NCBI GenBank assembly: GCA_037178975.1
Contig: JASJZH010000004.1
Span: 6,076,001 to 6,140,000 of the forward strand
Reading direction: 5' to 3'
Length of the DNA: 64,000 nucleotides
DNA from: Oscheius tipulae
Taxonomy: Eukaryota > Nematoda > Chromadorea > Rhabditida > Rhabditidae
Below the pieces are notes generated by a model. The model saw only the letters and a list, made by a program, of their open reading frames with translations, did no database searches and was not told where the DNA came from. The translations under genes and the position numbers were made by a program. Shown in pieces: positions 46,426 to 57,865 of the stretch. The first letter of the stretch is position 1; each line of letters begins with the position of its first letter.

Positions 46426-46989
46426 CTATCCTTGGCAAAAAGCGGATGTGACCACGAGTCGTGGTCCGGTGGGAGGAGTCAAGATCCATGTGTTTGTAGA
46501 GGAATCTGGGCCACCACAACTCAGCGTGTAGGATTCGTTCTAAACAGACTTTTGTCATAATTTGCTCAGAAACCGTACCGTTGAGGGATCCTGGAGAGTT
46601 AAATCGCCGTTCACCTATAAGGAATCTAGTTAGTTTTCCTATTTTGACTTAGGCTCACCGTCATACTCGTAGTTGGGTTAGTCACAGGAGTGCAAGTCAT
46701 CACGATCGTTGTAACCCCATCTGTCGAGGTCATTTCGTTACTGAAATGGGTTTCCGGTGATCTAGGATAGAGGAAAAACCAACCTGAACACGACCGGATG
46801 GCCCTGGATGGGTAATCCAGGCGGTACAGTAGTATCTACAGCACTACCAATTGAACAAACTGCAAATTCATGTTTTCGGAAGAACATTTCCTTACCAGAA
46901 GGAGCGGTCGTAACAGTACCTCCAGATGTCGCAGCGCAACTCCAGACTCCACCAGTGAGACAAGCCAATCCAATGATAATATTCAACAT
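46426..46989 (-). CDS. Divergent C6-like secreted protein, copy 4
   Basis: Signal peptide MLNIIIGLACLTGGVWSC is followed by AATSGGTVTTAPS, nearly the same opening as the C6 genes 34 kb away (CAATGGSGVTTTAATT). Later exons give VCSIGSAVDTTVPPG, TTIVMTCTPVTNP, and the end SYTLSCGGPDSSTNTW with TSAFCQG. The cysteine order and the terminal C-x-G agree with the C6 domain, but the exon 2 CxxC pair and the LLTFQNGLGGP block of copies 1-3 are replaced. It is on the opposite strand from the cluster and probably an older duplicate. TATA box at 47021-47030; AATAAA after the stop. Confidence 0.78.
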
Positions 46990-47020
46990 AGCGAAGGAAA
47001 CAGTTGCGCTCGCTATCTCA

Positions 47021-47030
47021 TCCTTTTATA
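47021..47030 (-). promoter_or_regulatory. TATA box of C6-like copy 4
   Basis: On the minus strand TATAAAAGGA lies 32 bases before the ATG at 46989. Confidence 0.6.
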
Positions 47031-47725
47031 TCTAGCCTCCTTTATCTCGAGACATTTCACGAAGCGGGTTTCCTCGACGAGTTTATGGGTTGGGGAAGGA
47101 TCACCCAAGCATGTAACTTGGATCTTTTGTTCTTTCCGAGTCGGGGATCATTAGCCCATCCAAAGTAGAGACACGCAATATTGTTCTTAAAAATTGTTTT
47201 GTATCTTTATGCAAAAGCGGTTTCTTTAGAGGGGTCAGACCTGATTGATATGATATCGCGGCATGTCCGTTTTCACTTTTCACCGAAAGGACAAAGTACT
47301 TAGCGGCTAGCGTTTTTCTGGTGTTCTCCGGAGGAGCGAGGAAGAGATGGGATGGGTAGTTAAAGGCTTGAGTGAAAGGGTGTTTCGATTTGTTTGTCTG
47401 GAAGTCATGCGTAGCTGGTAACTCGAAAGGAAAGTATCACACAGTTAGAGCAACGACTCACCGTTCTTTCTATGACCCTGCTTTTTCTCTAAGAGCTCCG
47501 ATATTCTCGGCGACTCAATTAAACTATTCTATCCAGCATCAAACCAGTCTGGACCCGATCTATTATTCCTAATAGACTTTTCTGCCGGTGCTAAGACTGC
47601 ATCTCGGTGATCGAAAGAAAGAGGGACGATTTCGTAGTCATAGTTTGTCTGGTCACTATACTGTGTGCCTATTCCAGTACTCAGGAGACGGTCACAACAA
47701 TGAATCACAACAGGACAGCGACTAT
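47031..47725. other. Divergent promoter region
   Basis: Lies between the C6-like gene (minus) and the aspartic protease (plus). Both genes have TATA boxes at its edges. Nothing else is supported. Confidence 0.45.
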
Positions 47726-47732
47726 TATAAAA
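47726..47732 (+). promoter_or_regulatory. TATA box of the aspartic protease gene
   Basis: TATAAAA 31 bases before the ATG at 47763, the canonical spacing for a short 5'UTR. Confidence 0.6.
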
Positions 47733-47762
47733 TGGATCGGTCAGCCAGCTATCCTGGCAGGT

Positions 47763-49375
47763 ATGCGCTTCTTAGTCTTCCTTCTACTCGTTGAAGGTAT
47801 TTCGACAGCCGTCATCCAGCATCAACTGTCCTGGACACCATCGAAGTAAAGTCTTTTGATTATATTCATATTTTCGGATTTTAGGAGATACATAAAGTGC
47901 AAGGAGGGCAAGCTGAAAGACTATCTCCGGGCTCATAAGAAGAAAATCGCGTTCATGAGGAAACAAGGACGACCTCTTACTACGAGACAAACAGTTGGAA
48001 AATTCTGTTTCCTCTTAAAGTGAACTTCAGCTCCTCGACTACGGAGATTTCGAATACGTGACCAACATCACTCTTGGCACTCCTCCACAGCAATTTGTCG
48101 TCGTTCCAGACACTGGCTCCAGCAATCTCTGGGTTCCCAGCTACTCGTGCACGTATGTTGTTCTGTCTTTGGAGAGAAGAAGTTATCAGGAATGTGAACT
48201 GTGCCACAAAGTCCAAATACAATCCGGACTTGTCTTCAACTAATGAGCCACACAACAATACTTGGAGTATCAGTTATGGACTTGGAGGAGCGTCAGGAAC
48301 GATTGCTGAGGATGTGTTCCGGGTGAGCACATCAGCTTGAGCAGACAGGCATGCCCTCAGATTGGAGCAGCTAACGAGTCGGACTTTGATATACCCAACA
48401 CCGTTTTTGGAACAGCCACGCAAATGTCGTCGGATTGGTTAAAGGTTTAAATTAGTTTCTATTGAATACGGTTATTAAGGATCCCGCTGATGGAGTTTTA
48501 GGCTTGGCGTTTCCGTCGATTAGCGTGAATGCTATCACACCGCCACTACAAAATGCCATTTCACAGAGTGAGAAATCATGCTGAAATACCAAGTTTTCTT
48601 CCAGACCTCTTGAAAAAACCTATATTCACTGTCTGGCTAAAGAGGAACGGCAATAGATATGGGGTCCCTGGTGGAGCCATTACTTATGGGGATATTGACA
48701 CGAGTCACTGTAGTAAGGACATTCGATACTATCCATTAACGGAGGACTCTTGGTGGCAGTTCAATGTGAGAAAATTGGCAAGCTAACCCTGTTTTAGACC
48801 AATGGTATCGGACTGGCAGGGACCACAGTTCTGAAAAAATTCGCCACGATCTCTGACACTGGAACATCATTTATTGGACTCCCGACTTCTGTCTTACAAC
48901 TTTTTGCACGCGCGACAGGGGCTCAGGTAATTTGTGCCTATTCTGAACGACAGACACTGACGTCAGTTAGAATGGAATGAGTGACTGAGTTTGATGAGGC
49001 ACAGTTCCTGATAACAGTAGTCTCACAAAAAATAGTTATGAGGATAACTCCTTTTCTTTCCAGTACAGTCAGGAAGATGAGATCTACTACATTTCCTGTA
49101 GTGCCGCGCCCGGTCCTCTGACAATCCACATCGGAAAAACAATCTTCAAAGTGTTCGCCTACAACTACATAGTTTATGCTGGAAACGGTCGTTGTCAGCT
49201 TGCCATGTTCGGAAGAGATGCTCCCATCGGAGAACCAGAAATCATCCTCGGAGATCCGTTCATTCGTTTGAGTCTCCCCCACTTCCTTCTTATATAAACT
49301 TGTTCAGGCCAATTCTGCAACATTCACGACATCGAGAACAAAAGAATAGGATTCGCTACAAACATTTTCGGCTAA
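47763..49375 (+). CDS. Pepsin-type aspartic protease (asp family)
   Basis: An A1-family endopeptidase, probably secreted or lysosomal in the gut. Nine or so exons join in phase. Signal peptide [16 protein letters not shown], propeptide [20 protein letters not shown], mature start [20 protein letters not shown], first catalytic motif [11 protein letters not shown], flap tyrosine in [28 protein letters not shown], second catalytic motif [12 protein letters not shown], and C-terminal [10 protein letters not shown] joined to [15 protein letters not shown]. Both catalytic aspartates, the flap tyrosine and paired cysteines are present, so it should be active. Length of about 390 residues is usual. 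It matches the nematode asp family as a whole; I cannot assign a specific asp number. Confidence 0.93.
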
Positions 49376-49900
49376 TTAGGTGATTGGGGATGAGGTCACC
49401 ACACCCAGCTGATCTTCTAAATAAACAATTTCCCAATTGTCTTATCATAAACTTTTCGGGAATTTGGAGGCCGTAAAGATTAATGGCTCCTTTATCAGTT
49501 GGCCTTTTCCATTAGGATTACTTTATTTTCAAGCAGACCACCGCCTTGCTTTTCTTTCACAGCCAGCTGCCTGAAATCTGTCAGGACTTAGGTTATCTAG
49601 TGACAGCCCAGTCAGCACATTCTTTCAATCATCATAAATCACCACTTTTTTGTCAAATCCTTCATTTACGTCAATTGCAAGTCACCCCTTATAAGCCGGG
49701 AGGAAAGTTGTGATAATTCTGAAAGAGGAATGAATCTGCGGAACTCGGTCTGATAAGGGTTGAAATGAGAGCGAAGTCTTCTTTTTGATTGCTATCAGAT
49801 ACGGACAGTAGCCCTGGTTTTTGGCTTTTTAGCTCAGCATGAGAGCGATTAGAACTTATCTTAGTGGCCTGTCATTGCTGCCTACCTGATGGTTTCAGAA
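49376..49900. other. Intergenic after the protease
   Basis: Holds AATAAACAA polyadenylation signal near 49421 and no supported gene. Confidence 0.45.
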
Positions 49901-49916
49901 TTCCTTGTTTTCAGCA

Positions 49917-50105
49917 ATGGATCACCCACAAATCATTGTCGAACACAGTGAGCAGCGGGATCACCGTCATCGTAATATATGGCTCTGGACCCGCGGTCAC
50001 TCGAAGCACAACCAAGTTTCGGAGACTTCAAGTGACAGTGGAATCTCGGAAAACAGCATTTGCTCCCTAGAGTTCGGCTTCAGCTCGTGGGTTTTACCTT
50101 TTTGA
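49917..50105 (+). CDS. Small His/Ser-rich protein, 62 residues
   Basis: A single exon from ATG 49917, two bases after a strong acceptor (GTTTTCAG), which points to trans-splicing at this start. Sequence: MDHPQIIVEHSEQRDHRHRN, then SETSSDSGISENSICS and FGFSSWVLPF. The DSGIS core matches the form of a phosphodegron (DSGxxS) read by beta-TrCP-type ubiquitin ligases, though such matches are common. No signal peptide or helix. No family recognised. The acceptor-plus-ATG layout is the main support. Confidence 0.5.
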   Translation: MDHPQIIVEHSEQRDHRHRNIWLWTRGHSKHNQVSETSSDSGISENSICSLEFGFSSWVLPF

Positions 50106-50539
50106 GTTTTCTGAATATAAAGAATAAGACTGAGGTCAAGCACCTAACGGTAACTGGGTCTTTTAAGTCCATTTGTAGTCTAGCAGTAGTGTTGGAAAAT
50201 CGGAGATTCAGACTCTTATAGCACAGTCATTGCCTTCAAATTGATAGCAGATCTTGCAAAACGCAAACCTAAACTAGACCGATTTCAGTGTAAATTATAA
50301 CAAACGGCAGCAAAACTTACCAATCCTCATCAAATTAAAATCAAATGAGCTAAATCAGAAAGCTATCCTGGAGGTACTCGGACAAAGTTCGAAGAGAAAG
50401 TAAAAGGGCGTGGGGTCAGGAAACCGGTTCGTTCAATTGATTCGCGGGAGAACACCCTGCTGGATGCGGACAGCTTCCACAGATCTTTTCTCCACTTTCG
50501 TTCCCTTCGATTCGTTCTCAACCGAAAAATCTTTGCCAG

Positions 50540-50677
50540 ATGTTGGCCTTGTACATCTCGACCCTGATGACCTATTCCGGTTCCGGATTTGTTCAATTGG
50601 CTTACTACTTGATCGAAGAACTGGTGCTAGAACACTTTGATCGTCTACCTCCAGATCTTGTGCCCTCGGATGTGTAA
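50540..50677 (+). CDS. Small hydrophobic 45-residue ORF after an acceptor
   Basis: CTTTGCCAG is followed at once by the ATG of MLALYISTLMTYSGSGFVQL, then YYLIEELVLEHFDRLPPDLV and PSDV. AATAAA lies about 30 bases after the stop. The layout fits either a trans-spliced tiny membrane protein or the last exon of a longer gene whose earlier exons I could not find between 50110 and 50530. The frame upstream of the acceptor is closed. Confidence 0.4.
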   Translation: MLALYISTLMTYSGSGFVQLAYYLIEELVLEHFDRLPPDLVPSDV

Positions 50678-51005
50678 GCCGGACAAGATGGATGTGTATG
50701 TGTCTATAAATAAAGAGAACCACATTCCGAGCGTGCTAGTTGAGGGAGAGGGGAACAGTTGGTCAGAGGCGAACGTGTAGCAAGTAAGCATGGACTCTGA
50801 CAGAAAAAAGTTCACCGAACGCAAGAACTAATGGATTATTTCTTGGAAACAGTTGCTGGAGTCAGAAATTTGCTCTTTGGAAATCACACATCGTTTTGTA
50901 AAAGATTTCCTGGATTTACAGTTGTACATTGATGCCTCACGATTAGAAAGGTCAAAAACAAGGCAAAGTTCGATATGTTTCATTGAAAATTATAACGATT
51001 GCAAT

Positions 51006-51310
51006 TCACTCGTCTTTCTTGACGGCAGTCTTGATCATTTCCTCCATCTCGCGGTCGCCCTCATTAATGGTCTTCTGCAATGTGAAACATTGAGAAAAAA
51101 CGAAATTCGACTCACCTTTTCGTCGCCAATGATAATCTTCTTACTGGGCTCAACTTTCGGCGGGTCGGGGACAGGGTTGAGATCTTTCTGAAAGTCAATC
51201 TTCGAAATAATTGGAATGGAACTAACCTTGTCGACGTTGAGACCTCCCATCTTCGACAGATCATTGCCAGCAGGTGCTGTCGGGATTCCGGAAGAGCTTG
51301 GGTCACTCAT
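51006..51310 (-). CDS. Small charged cytosolic protein, about 70 residues
   Basis: From ATG 51310, three exons join in phase: MSDPSSSGIPTAPAGNDLSK to NVDK, then KDLNPVPDPPKVEPSKKIII to GDEK, then KTINEGDREMEEMIKTAVKK ending DE. It is hydrophilic, without cysteine, tryptophan or signal peptide, with a Pro-rich centre and an acidic helical end. I do not recognise the family. The regular exon phases and conserved-looking composition make it a likely real gene. Confidence 0.65.
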
Positions 51311-53112
51311 TGTTGAAGTTGGTTTCTAAACGGAGAATTTTAGACGAGAAAGGACAAGGAAAACGAAGAAGCGGTCTGGGAATGACGACAAAACATGTTT
51401 GTTTATATGGAAGAACGCATATTTTGAAAGTGCGTATCACATTTTAGACAACACGCTTTGGAAAAAAAAACTGGAAACTATGGAAGAGACAACATTTTGG
51501 TAGTATTCTGCGAGGTGATGACGCGGTACGGCACGACTGTCATCTGTCGCCTTCGAAAAAGATCGAGAATCAACCCTTCGTTGTCAGTTTTACTATCACA
51601 GAACTATTCACACTCGACCCAACAGATTTCCACTCCTGGGAAAAAATAGCCACTGTGACTGATTGATCGGCGTTCGCACCCCTCGATCGACCAGTGGAAT
51701 GTTGGGAATGTGAGGAAGCGGAAAACAGTTGGAGGGGACGAAGCACCAATCCTCAGCAGACCGCCCACCCTCCGATATAAGAACTCTATTCTTTCCGAGA
51801 GCAACTCCTTTAAATTCCCCCCACATTATGCTACTTTTTGCCCTTGTCCCAATGAAAAGGTAGGTCAAGAAAGTGAGAGTAATGGAGAAAAAATAGGGAC
51901 ATCTGCTATGTAAACATTCACTGATGTCATTTGTTCTTTGGGATAGTTTGGAAGGTTTTGAAGAGTGCTACTTCTCATTCTCTACCACACAAACAGTCTG
52001 TCTCTATAAGTGATTTTCGATTCCAGCATTCTTAGCACTGGAAGACTCTTCAAAACTCAAACAACTTTTTTCACTATACTCGAATCGTAGAACCATTACG
52101 AGTTCCTCAGACTGTCGTATGACCGCCCCGTCGACTTCCGCCTATGCGTCCCTTAGTCTCTTTTGTCCTATCGACCTGTGTTACATTTTTATCAATCTGT
52201 TCGCTTTTGGTCGCGACTTCTTTTGAGATAATTGTTTTCCAGTATCTTCATGACAGTTCGTCAAAAACTTTGTTTTGAATATTATTTTGCACTCCATTGA
52301 TTTTCCGGAATCAGTCGGAGCGCGTGAGAAGAATTTCCGCCATTTTCACTTCATTCGCATTCCACGTGCCGCCGGTTTTTCGGTTCCGTCGTCGGCGCAA
52401 CTTGGACTGTAAGACGACGAGGGCTGGAATGCGTGGAATGCACCAGCCGCGCGCCAGGAATGCTCCGCCCCGGGTTGACCGCCACAGACGCCTAGCGCCT
52501 GGCTTTTCTCCTCGTTACGTCTACACAAAACCGTTCTTTTCATCATTTTTTGCTCGATAGTTTTTCTAGGAAAAGTAATTGCAAGTTTTCTCGAAGAATC
52601 AATTCCCACTCACGTGGTCCACATTTTAGTCATTTCTGACTGAAGAATCTTATTCGTAGCATCAAAGATTTGTAAAAAAAAGGGTTGACATTGCCCTGAG
52701 TCGCAGAAAAACAGAAGAGCGAATGGGAAAAGCACACAGAACTTTTTTCCTCTAGACTTGAACATTGATGTCTTTCCGTCTACCTTGTCTCAAACGATTC
52801 CTAGAAGATTTATATCAAATGGTCTACAGTTACAGTTCCTTTTCCATCCAAAAATAAATTCGAACTCTTAGTGTCCTTCGAAATGTGCCCTCCAAGGGTA
52901 TTGTCTCTTAACCATTCGACCTCTGTCAATAACACTCCCAGCCAAGACGATAAGCGTCTCTTTCGCGGCACTTTCGCCCTTTGTCGATAAAATCTGGCTC
53001 GAATTGGGAGATGCCCAATTGAGTCTTTGCCATTTGAAACGAGGTGACAGGTGTTTGAAGGCTCTTTCCATTCCCACCCAAAATGTGTCTTTTCAGTGTT
53101 GAGCCGCCTCCG
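51311..53112. other. 1.8-kb intergenic stretch
   Basis: No gene is supported. Several open frames of 60-110 codons overlap one another on both strands (for example 52810-53148 minus) without features. The part near 52300-52560 is notably GC-rich and CpG-containing compared with its surroundings, perhaps a promoter region for the VGLL4-like gene. Confidence 0.45.
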
Positions 53113-54101
53113 ATGAGCGAGCCCTCCATGCTGGCAGCCGGTCAACAATTTGTCACCTGCTGTCCTCCGTCGACTTCTTTTGGAACGAGACTAATCGGTG
53201 AGTATTCTGAATTGCACTGTCAACACGCTTTAAATAATAGTATCTATGGTAATCGAACGCTGCACTATTCTAAAATTGAGAAAAGGACAGACTATCTCGT
53301 CCGAAACGATGTGTGTAATTGAAGCGCTTCCCATTCTGTCCAGGATATTTTGTTCCGACTACGGGTTGGGGGTGTCCTTCTGAAAACTGGTCAATTCGTT
53401 CTCTACTCATTCAGTGACTGTTTTCCAGACTTCAACCCTCTCCTACTCAACTTTGCCCAGCCAGTCCTGCCTCCGCCACCCCCCTATACTCCAAGGAACA
53501 GTCATCCAACACACAATGACCTCCTGCGCATGCACAATACACCAATGGTTAGTCATTGAAGTGGGGCGAAAAACAGAGGCATTTGCAGATTGTTGAGCCG
53601 GAGAATGAAGTGGATGTGGTGGGAGATGAGAAAGACGAAACATTCCAAGACGAGAAGAACGATGAACCTTTGGATCTGACAGTAAAGAGGAGTCCACTGT
53701 GTTCGCCTGTCCCTCGAGCGTCTGTAATAACTGCTACGGGTCGGAGCATCGTCCGAAGTGCGTCCTCGGCGAGCTCAGTCAACGACGATGTCCAGGAGCA
53801 TTTTAAGAGATCTCTCAGTGGCAAATGGCCGAGGAGGGCAAAGACTGAAGATGAGAAGGTGTGTTTTCTTCATCTGCTCGATTCTAATAATATACATTTC
53901 CAGAGTCGAGCATCTCCAATGCGACGACACACCTCCTTCAACAGTCACGTCTCCGTTCCTTTGGTCAGTCGAGTGAAACAGAGCAACAACTATTCGGATA
54001 TTGATGAGCATTTCCGACGAGCGCTCGGAGGCAATTTCAACCAACTTATGAAGAAGAAAGAGGAAGAAGTTGACAGTGTACATAGAGAAAATTTAATTTG
54101 A
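53113..54101 (+). CDS. VGLL4/Tgi-like TEAD cofactor with two TDU motifs
   Basis: Vestigial-like 4 proteins bind TEAD/Scalloped transcription factors through Tondu (TDU) motifs and block Yorkie/YAP. Four exons join in phase to about 240 residues. The TDU pair is DDVQEHFKRSLSGKW at about 53785-53830 and DIDEHFRRALGGNFNQL at about 53998-54048, the family form (V/I-D-x-H-F-x-x-x-L-G). Before them, DEPLDLTVKR matches a CtBP corepressor-binding motif (PxDLS/T). The middle is Pro-rich (PVLPPPPPYTPR). A TCTTTTCAG acceptor lies before ATG 53113, favouring it over 53083. The partner would be a TEAD protein such as EGL-44. Nuclear role inferred from family. Confidence 0.85.
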
Positions 54102-54190
54102 TTCGATTTCTACTGGACAAAAACTGACATTCGATTACATTTACTGGTGACCAACATGACCTGTGACATATTCTACATAGTATATAAAAA

Positions 54191-55543
54191 TTATCTCCAG
54201 CTTATGTCCAACATTTGGAAGTATATTCTGGGGTCGGTGTTGGTGACGACTTCGACTTTTGCCGTGAACCTCTTGAGGCCGAGTAGACCGAAAAAGTGAC
54301 TGCGTAGTTGTGGATAAGAGAGAATGAATGTGGACCAGACGACCAATGGTATGCTGTAAATAAGATAGAAGATAGAAGACGATAGAAAAGATCTTACAGA
54401 GTCATGACGACATCGAAGACTCCTGCTCCGACTTGTCGGAAACTGTCTTCCTTGTTGTAAACATTGACGAAGATGACAATCGCCACCAGCAGAACACAGA
54501 TGATTGTGACGATAATGAGGTTTAATGTTATCTGAAGTTGTTTACGTTTTTTCTGCTATGAAGACTTGTTTGTGAAAGCAGTTGATGACGTGCAATCTCT
54601 CTAGCAACTTGGCTGTACTTGACTTTCGTGTTCAGTTTTGTACAAGAAGATTGTTTTGGAACGCTGTCTACTAGGAAAATCCTCACAGCTGCTGATCTCA
54701 ATGGTTCGTTTCAGAAAATCGTTTTAAGAATAAGCGGAACACCTGCTCGAAACGTGCGAGACGTGGGTTCCTTTGCAAAGAATAACTCGCCTTCATGAGT
54801 CGAAAGTTCTCGTGGAGTTGGAATCGCATACTGAGAGAATATCGAGCACGTTCTGTTGTGAACCGCATCTTGGCCTGATCATTGAGCTTGTAGATTGTTA
54901 TTAATGTCTAAACAAGATCGTAGTTCAAAATCAGTGAGGATTATACGGGGATAGCTGACAGCTCAGCAGAAAAAATTAGTAGCAGTACTTGTTGGTAGGT
55001 GACAATATCGAAGAAAAGGAATAGTGAGAGCGAGAAACTTATGACATTGACCACCAATATTAGAAGGACCGATATGGGCAGATACTTCGATTTCTCGTAG
55101 CTCTGAACAGGGATAGAAAAAACAACCAACCGGTCTACCTCGATTATAAAAGAAGCAAAGAGTCGTTCTACGAATGCCGCCAGTTGAGTGAAGAGTAACG
55201 AAAAGTGATACCAAGTTCGGATAATGGTAGAAACCATGTAGATCTTTTCCTGAGCTTCAATGTAGTCTCTTTCACAGAGCATCATGATAGTTCTGATAGG
55301 CGCGTAGACATAAGAGGAGCCAACAGCCGAACAAACAATCAGCTGTAGGTTTATGTGAACAATGCTTTTGGCATAGGCGAGGAAAATGTAGTATCCGGGA
55401 ATGATCAAATGGAATATGAGGAAGAAGATCTCAATCTGACGACTGTTTGTAATAAACGAAGTGCTTACTCCGAGGCAAATGTTCGCTGCAGCTGTAATCT
55501 CGATTCCACTACTGTTTCCACTCAAGGGATTGAAGTAGTACAT
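54191..55543 (-). CDS. Second sre-like chemoreceptor
   Basis: A minus-strand seven-transmembrane receptor. It opens with MYYFNPLSGNSSGIEITAAA, then IEIFFLIFHLIIPGYYIFLA (TM1). The segment FVERLFASFIIEVDRLVV gives the ER-x-x-A motif after TM3; SLSMRFQLHENFRLM precedes TM6, and the C-terminus RIYFQMLDISWR resembles the sre end. Exons join in phase with short introns. GATTTCAG precedes the ATG by four bases, fitting trans-splicing. The YE pair after TM3 found in the other sre gene is replaced by a diverged block, so this may be an sre-related subfamily rather than sre in the strict sense. Confidence 0.82.
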
Positions 55544-55610
55544 CTCCCTGAAATCTTGATCACTGAACTAATGAGGGAAAAAAGGAAGTAAGAAGGACAC
55601 GGACTCCGCA

Positions 55611-55638
<28 letters not shown>
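55611..55638. repeat. (AG)14 microsatellite
   Basis: Fourteen perfect AG units just upstream of the sre-like gene (minus strand) in the divergent region shared with the BED-finger gene. Likely polymorphic; on the minus strand it is a CT tract. Confidence 0.95.
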
Positions 55639-55639
<1 letters not shown>

Positions 55640-55641
<2 letters not shown>

Positions 55642-56256
55642 AGACGGCATGCCCTGGTAATCTGATTGACTGGAAGAAGGTGTAAGCAACAGATGTTTCT
55701 AAAATTGGAGCTGGAATGATGAAAGTAACTTCTTTTTGAAAGGACAAGACGACAAAGCGGAATCTTTTACTTTTCTAGTTACCCTACTTAATTACCGTGT
55801 GAAAAGAGTTCAAAGAAGCTGACAAATACAATTGTGTACGTACGAGAAACCTTAATGGTGGAGAGGAGCGGATTACTGTAGTAAACTCAAATCAGTGTTT
55901 TCAGAAGGGGAGGGGGTATGTTTACACAATTACTTCGAGAAGAGTCTTCGACGAAGAAATACAGTTCAGATAACTTTTTGGGTTCTGGAAAACCACAATT
56001 CTTTTGAGCTCAAAGTGCAAAACACAGGCCGCCCTTTCCAGCATCTCATCGGAACAGAAACTCTTTTTCATCAACAACACGCAGGTCTGCAAGTTTCACT
56101 CCCGGTTTTTTCTGTCCCCTCTTTTAGCGGCAACTATGCTGCTGATGCCTTCTACGCAACACTCTCCCTTAAAAAGTTTCGGTTTTTGCGCGCGGAAGAA
56201 CGCGCAGGTCCACCCCTCTCTCCCCCAACCACCTCGGGACTGTGCAGTTGGACAGA
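55640..56256. other. Upstream region of the BED-finger gene
   Basis: Contains long overlapping open frames (55895-56338, 147 codons; 56004-56435) that run into the first exon of the BED gene in other frames and lack features. I regard this as promoter and 5'UTR. Confidence 0.45.
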
Positions 56257-57747
56257 ATGGCCACTTCCTATCCGATGGATGCCTTCTCGGTCTCCTACTA
56301 CGAACACTGCAAGGCATACAGCAGTGGCTACGGAATGAAGAACTGCTTTACCGATTACGAGCCCAATGCCTTGAGTATCATTCAGCCCAATCCATACCAA
56401 ATCCCCGTGGTCTGTCTATTTTTACTATTTGTTGAAAGTACTCTTCAGGACACCCTTCTGGCCTCTCCCACAACCTATACTTCAGCTCCTAGCCTCCAAT
56501 TAGACAATTATATCCCACAACTCTACGGGTACAATACACCACTGCCAGCACTTCACCAGCCTATCCCAATGTATCGCAACATTTCTGAAGAGGTGAGCTC
56601 GAAACGGTGGATTGGAATGGTAGATAGAAATACTTGTATCAGCAGCTGAACTTTGTGAGCAAAAAAACTCAATTAATTTTGTGGGAGACTCCGTTGTCGA
56701 GAATAAAAACTAAATTTTTCGAACACAGTAATTAAAGTTCATCCTTTGATAGATTACTGGGCTTAAACTATAAAAAACTACACACAATGTCGGGAAAAAA
56801 GTATTTATTTGACAGAACTCTTATCTATTTGGAAAAGCCCGCGACTCTTTGTCTTTGACCTGAAATAGTTAAAGCAGTTTGAACAGGCGTTCGCGCTGCC
56901 AAGGCCATTCTGGTCCCCCCGAAACGGTTACTGTAAAGCTATGTAATGTTTCCTTGGAGGTCACTATGGTATACCTGAACCGCTCCTTCGCTCCCACCCG
57001 CGCATTGACCAGATAAGCGGAAGCAAAAAAACTCTAAATGGAAACACAAAGGTTAATCTTTCAGCTGCGAGCGGATCCCCATTTGGCTTCTCGGGGAAAC
57101 ACCTTGGATGCTCCTCCGGTTGTGAAAAAAGAGCCGCCGAATCTGAAAGGGAACAAACGAGGACGACCGACAAAGAACCCGGTGTGGGGACTGTTCAACA
57201 GAATCAGTGACAAGTCCGTCCTGTGTCATATCTGCCGACGAGTAGTCAAGTCAGCCTGTGCTACGAACATGAGCAAACACATGGAAAGACATCATCCGGA
57301 GTTTATGGGAGTGCCGAGGGAAGACGGTTTCATGCCGGTTAAAGAGTGAGTACACGGAGAGTATGTTTTGATAGCTTCTGTTATTATAGAGAAGTGGCAG
57401 ATGAAGCAGTATATGAAGGGCCTAGAAGACACAGAAGAACAAAGCATCCAGTGAATTTGAAACAACAACTCTTATTCAATAAGTTTTAGGTATGGCAACT
57501 GTTCATGCGCGATTCTGCCGGAATCGCCCGCTGTCTCATCTGTAACTCGATAGTCCGTTCTCCCTGTAGCAGTAACTTCATGGGTCATCTCAACCGTCAC
57601 CATCCTGACCATCACGGCGAGGTCTATAACAGATGGGTAGCCAATCGACTAAAGAAGGCCGGCATCAGCATGGCCCGATTCCGCAATGAAGAACAACGGG
57701 TAGAATCCGAGCCGGAGAACTCTCCGCCATCTCTTATCGAACTGTAG
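56257..57747 (+). CDS. Two-BED-finger DNA-binding protein with AT-hook
   Basis: Probable transcription regulator. Five exons join in phase: MATSYPMDAFSVSYYEHCKA to NPYQIP, then TLLASPTTYTSAPSLQL to NISEE, then RADPHLASRGNTLDA, the AT-hook core KRGRPTKNP and the first BED finger (VWGLFNRISDKSVLCHICRR to HMERHHPEF), then a short exon EEVADEAVYEGPRRHRR, then the second BED finger (VWQLFMRDSAGIARCLICNS to HLNRHHPDHHG) and a tail RFRNEEQRVESEPE. Each finger shows CxxC and H-x-x-x-H spacing. The N-terminal 120 residues are Tyr/Ser/Pro-rich, like an activation region. BED fingers often derive from hAT transposases, but no transposase domain follows here, so this is a domesticated host gene. Confidence 0.87.
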
Positions 57748-57865
57748 TCAGATTTGTTTAGTCTTAGAACTTTTCTACCTCCTTTCTAGTTCTACCTCCA
57801 CCGATTCATGTTCTACCTCTCTTTTGAATAATTTATTGCCGTGTACAAATAAAACCCGATCATCA

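Noticed and set aside
55895-56338. 147-codon plus-strand open frame
   Set aside because: It enters the first exon of the BED-finger gene out of frame; the BED frame joins four further exons in phase, this one does not.
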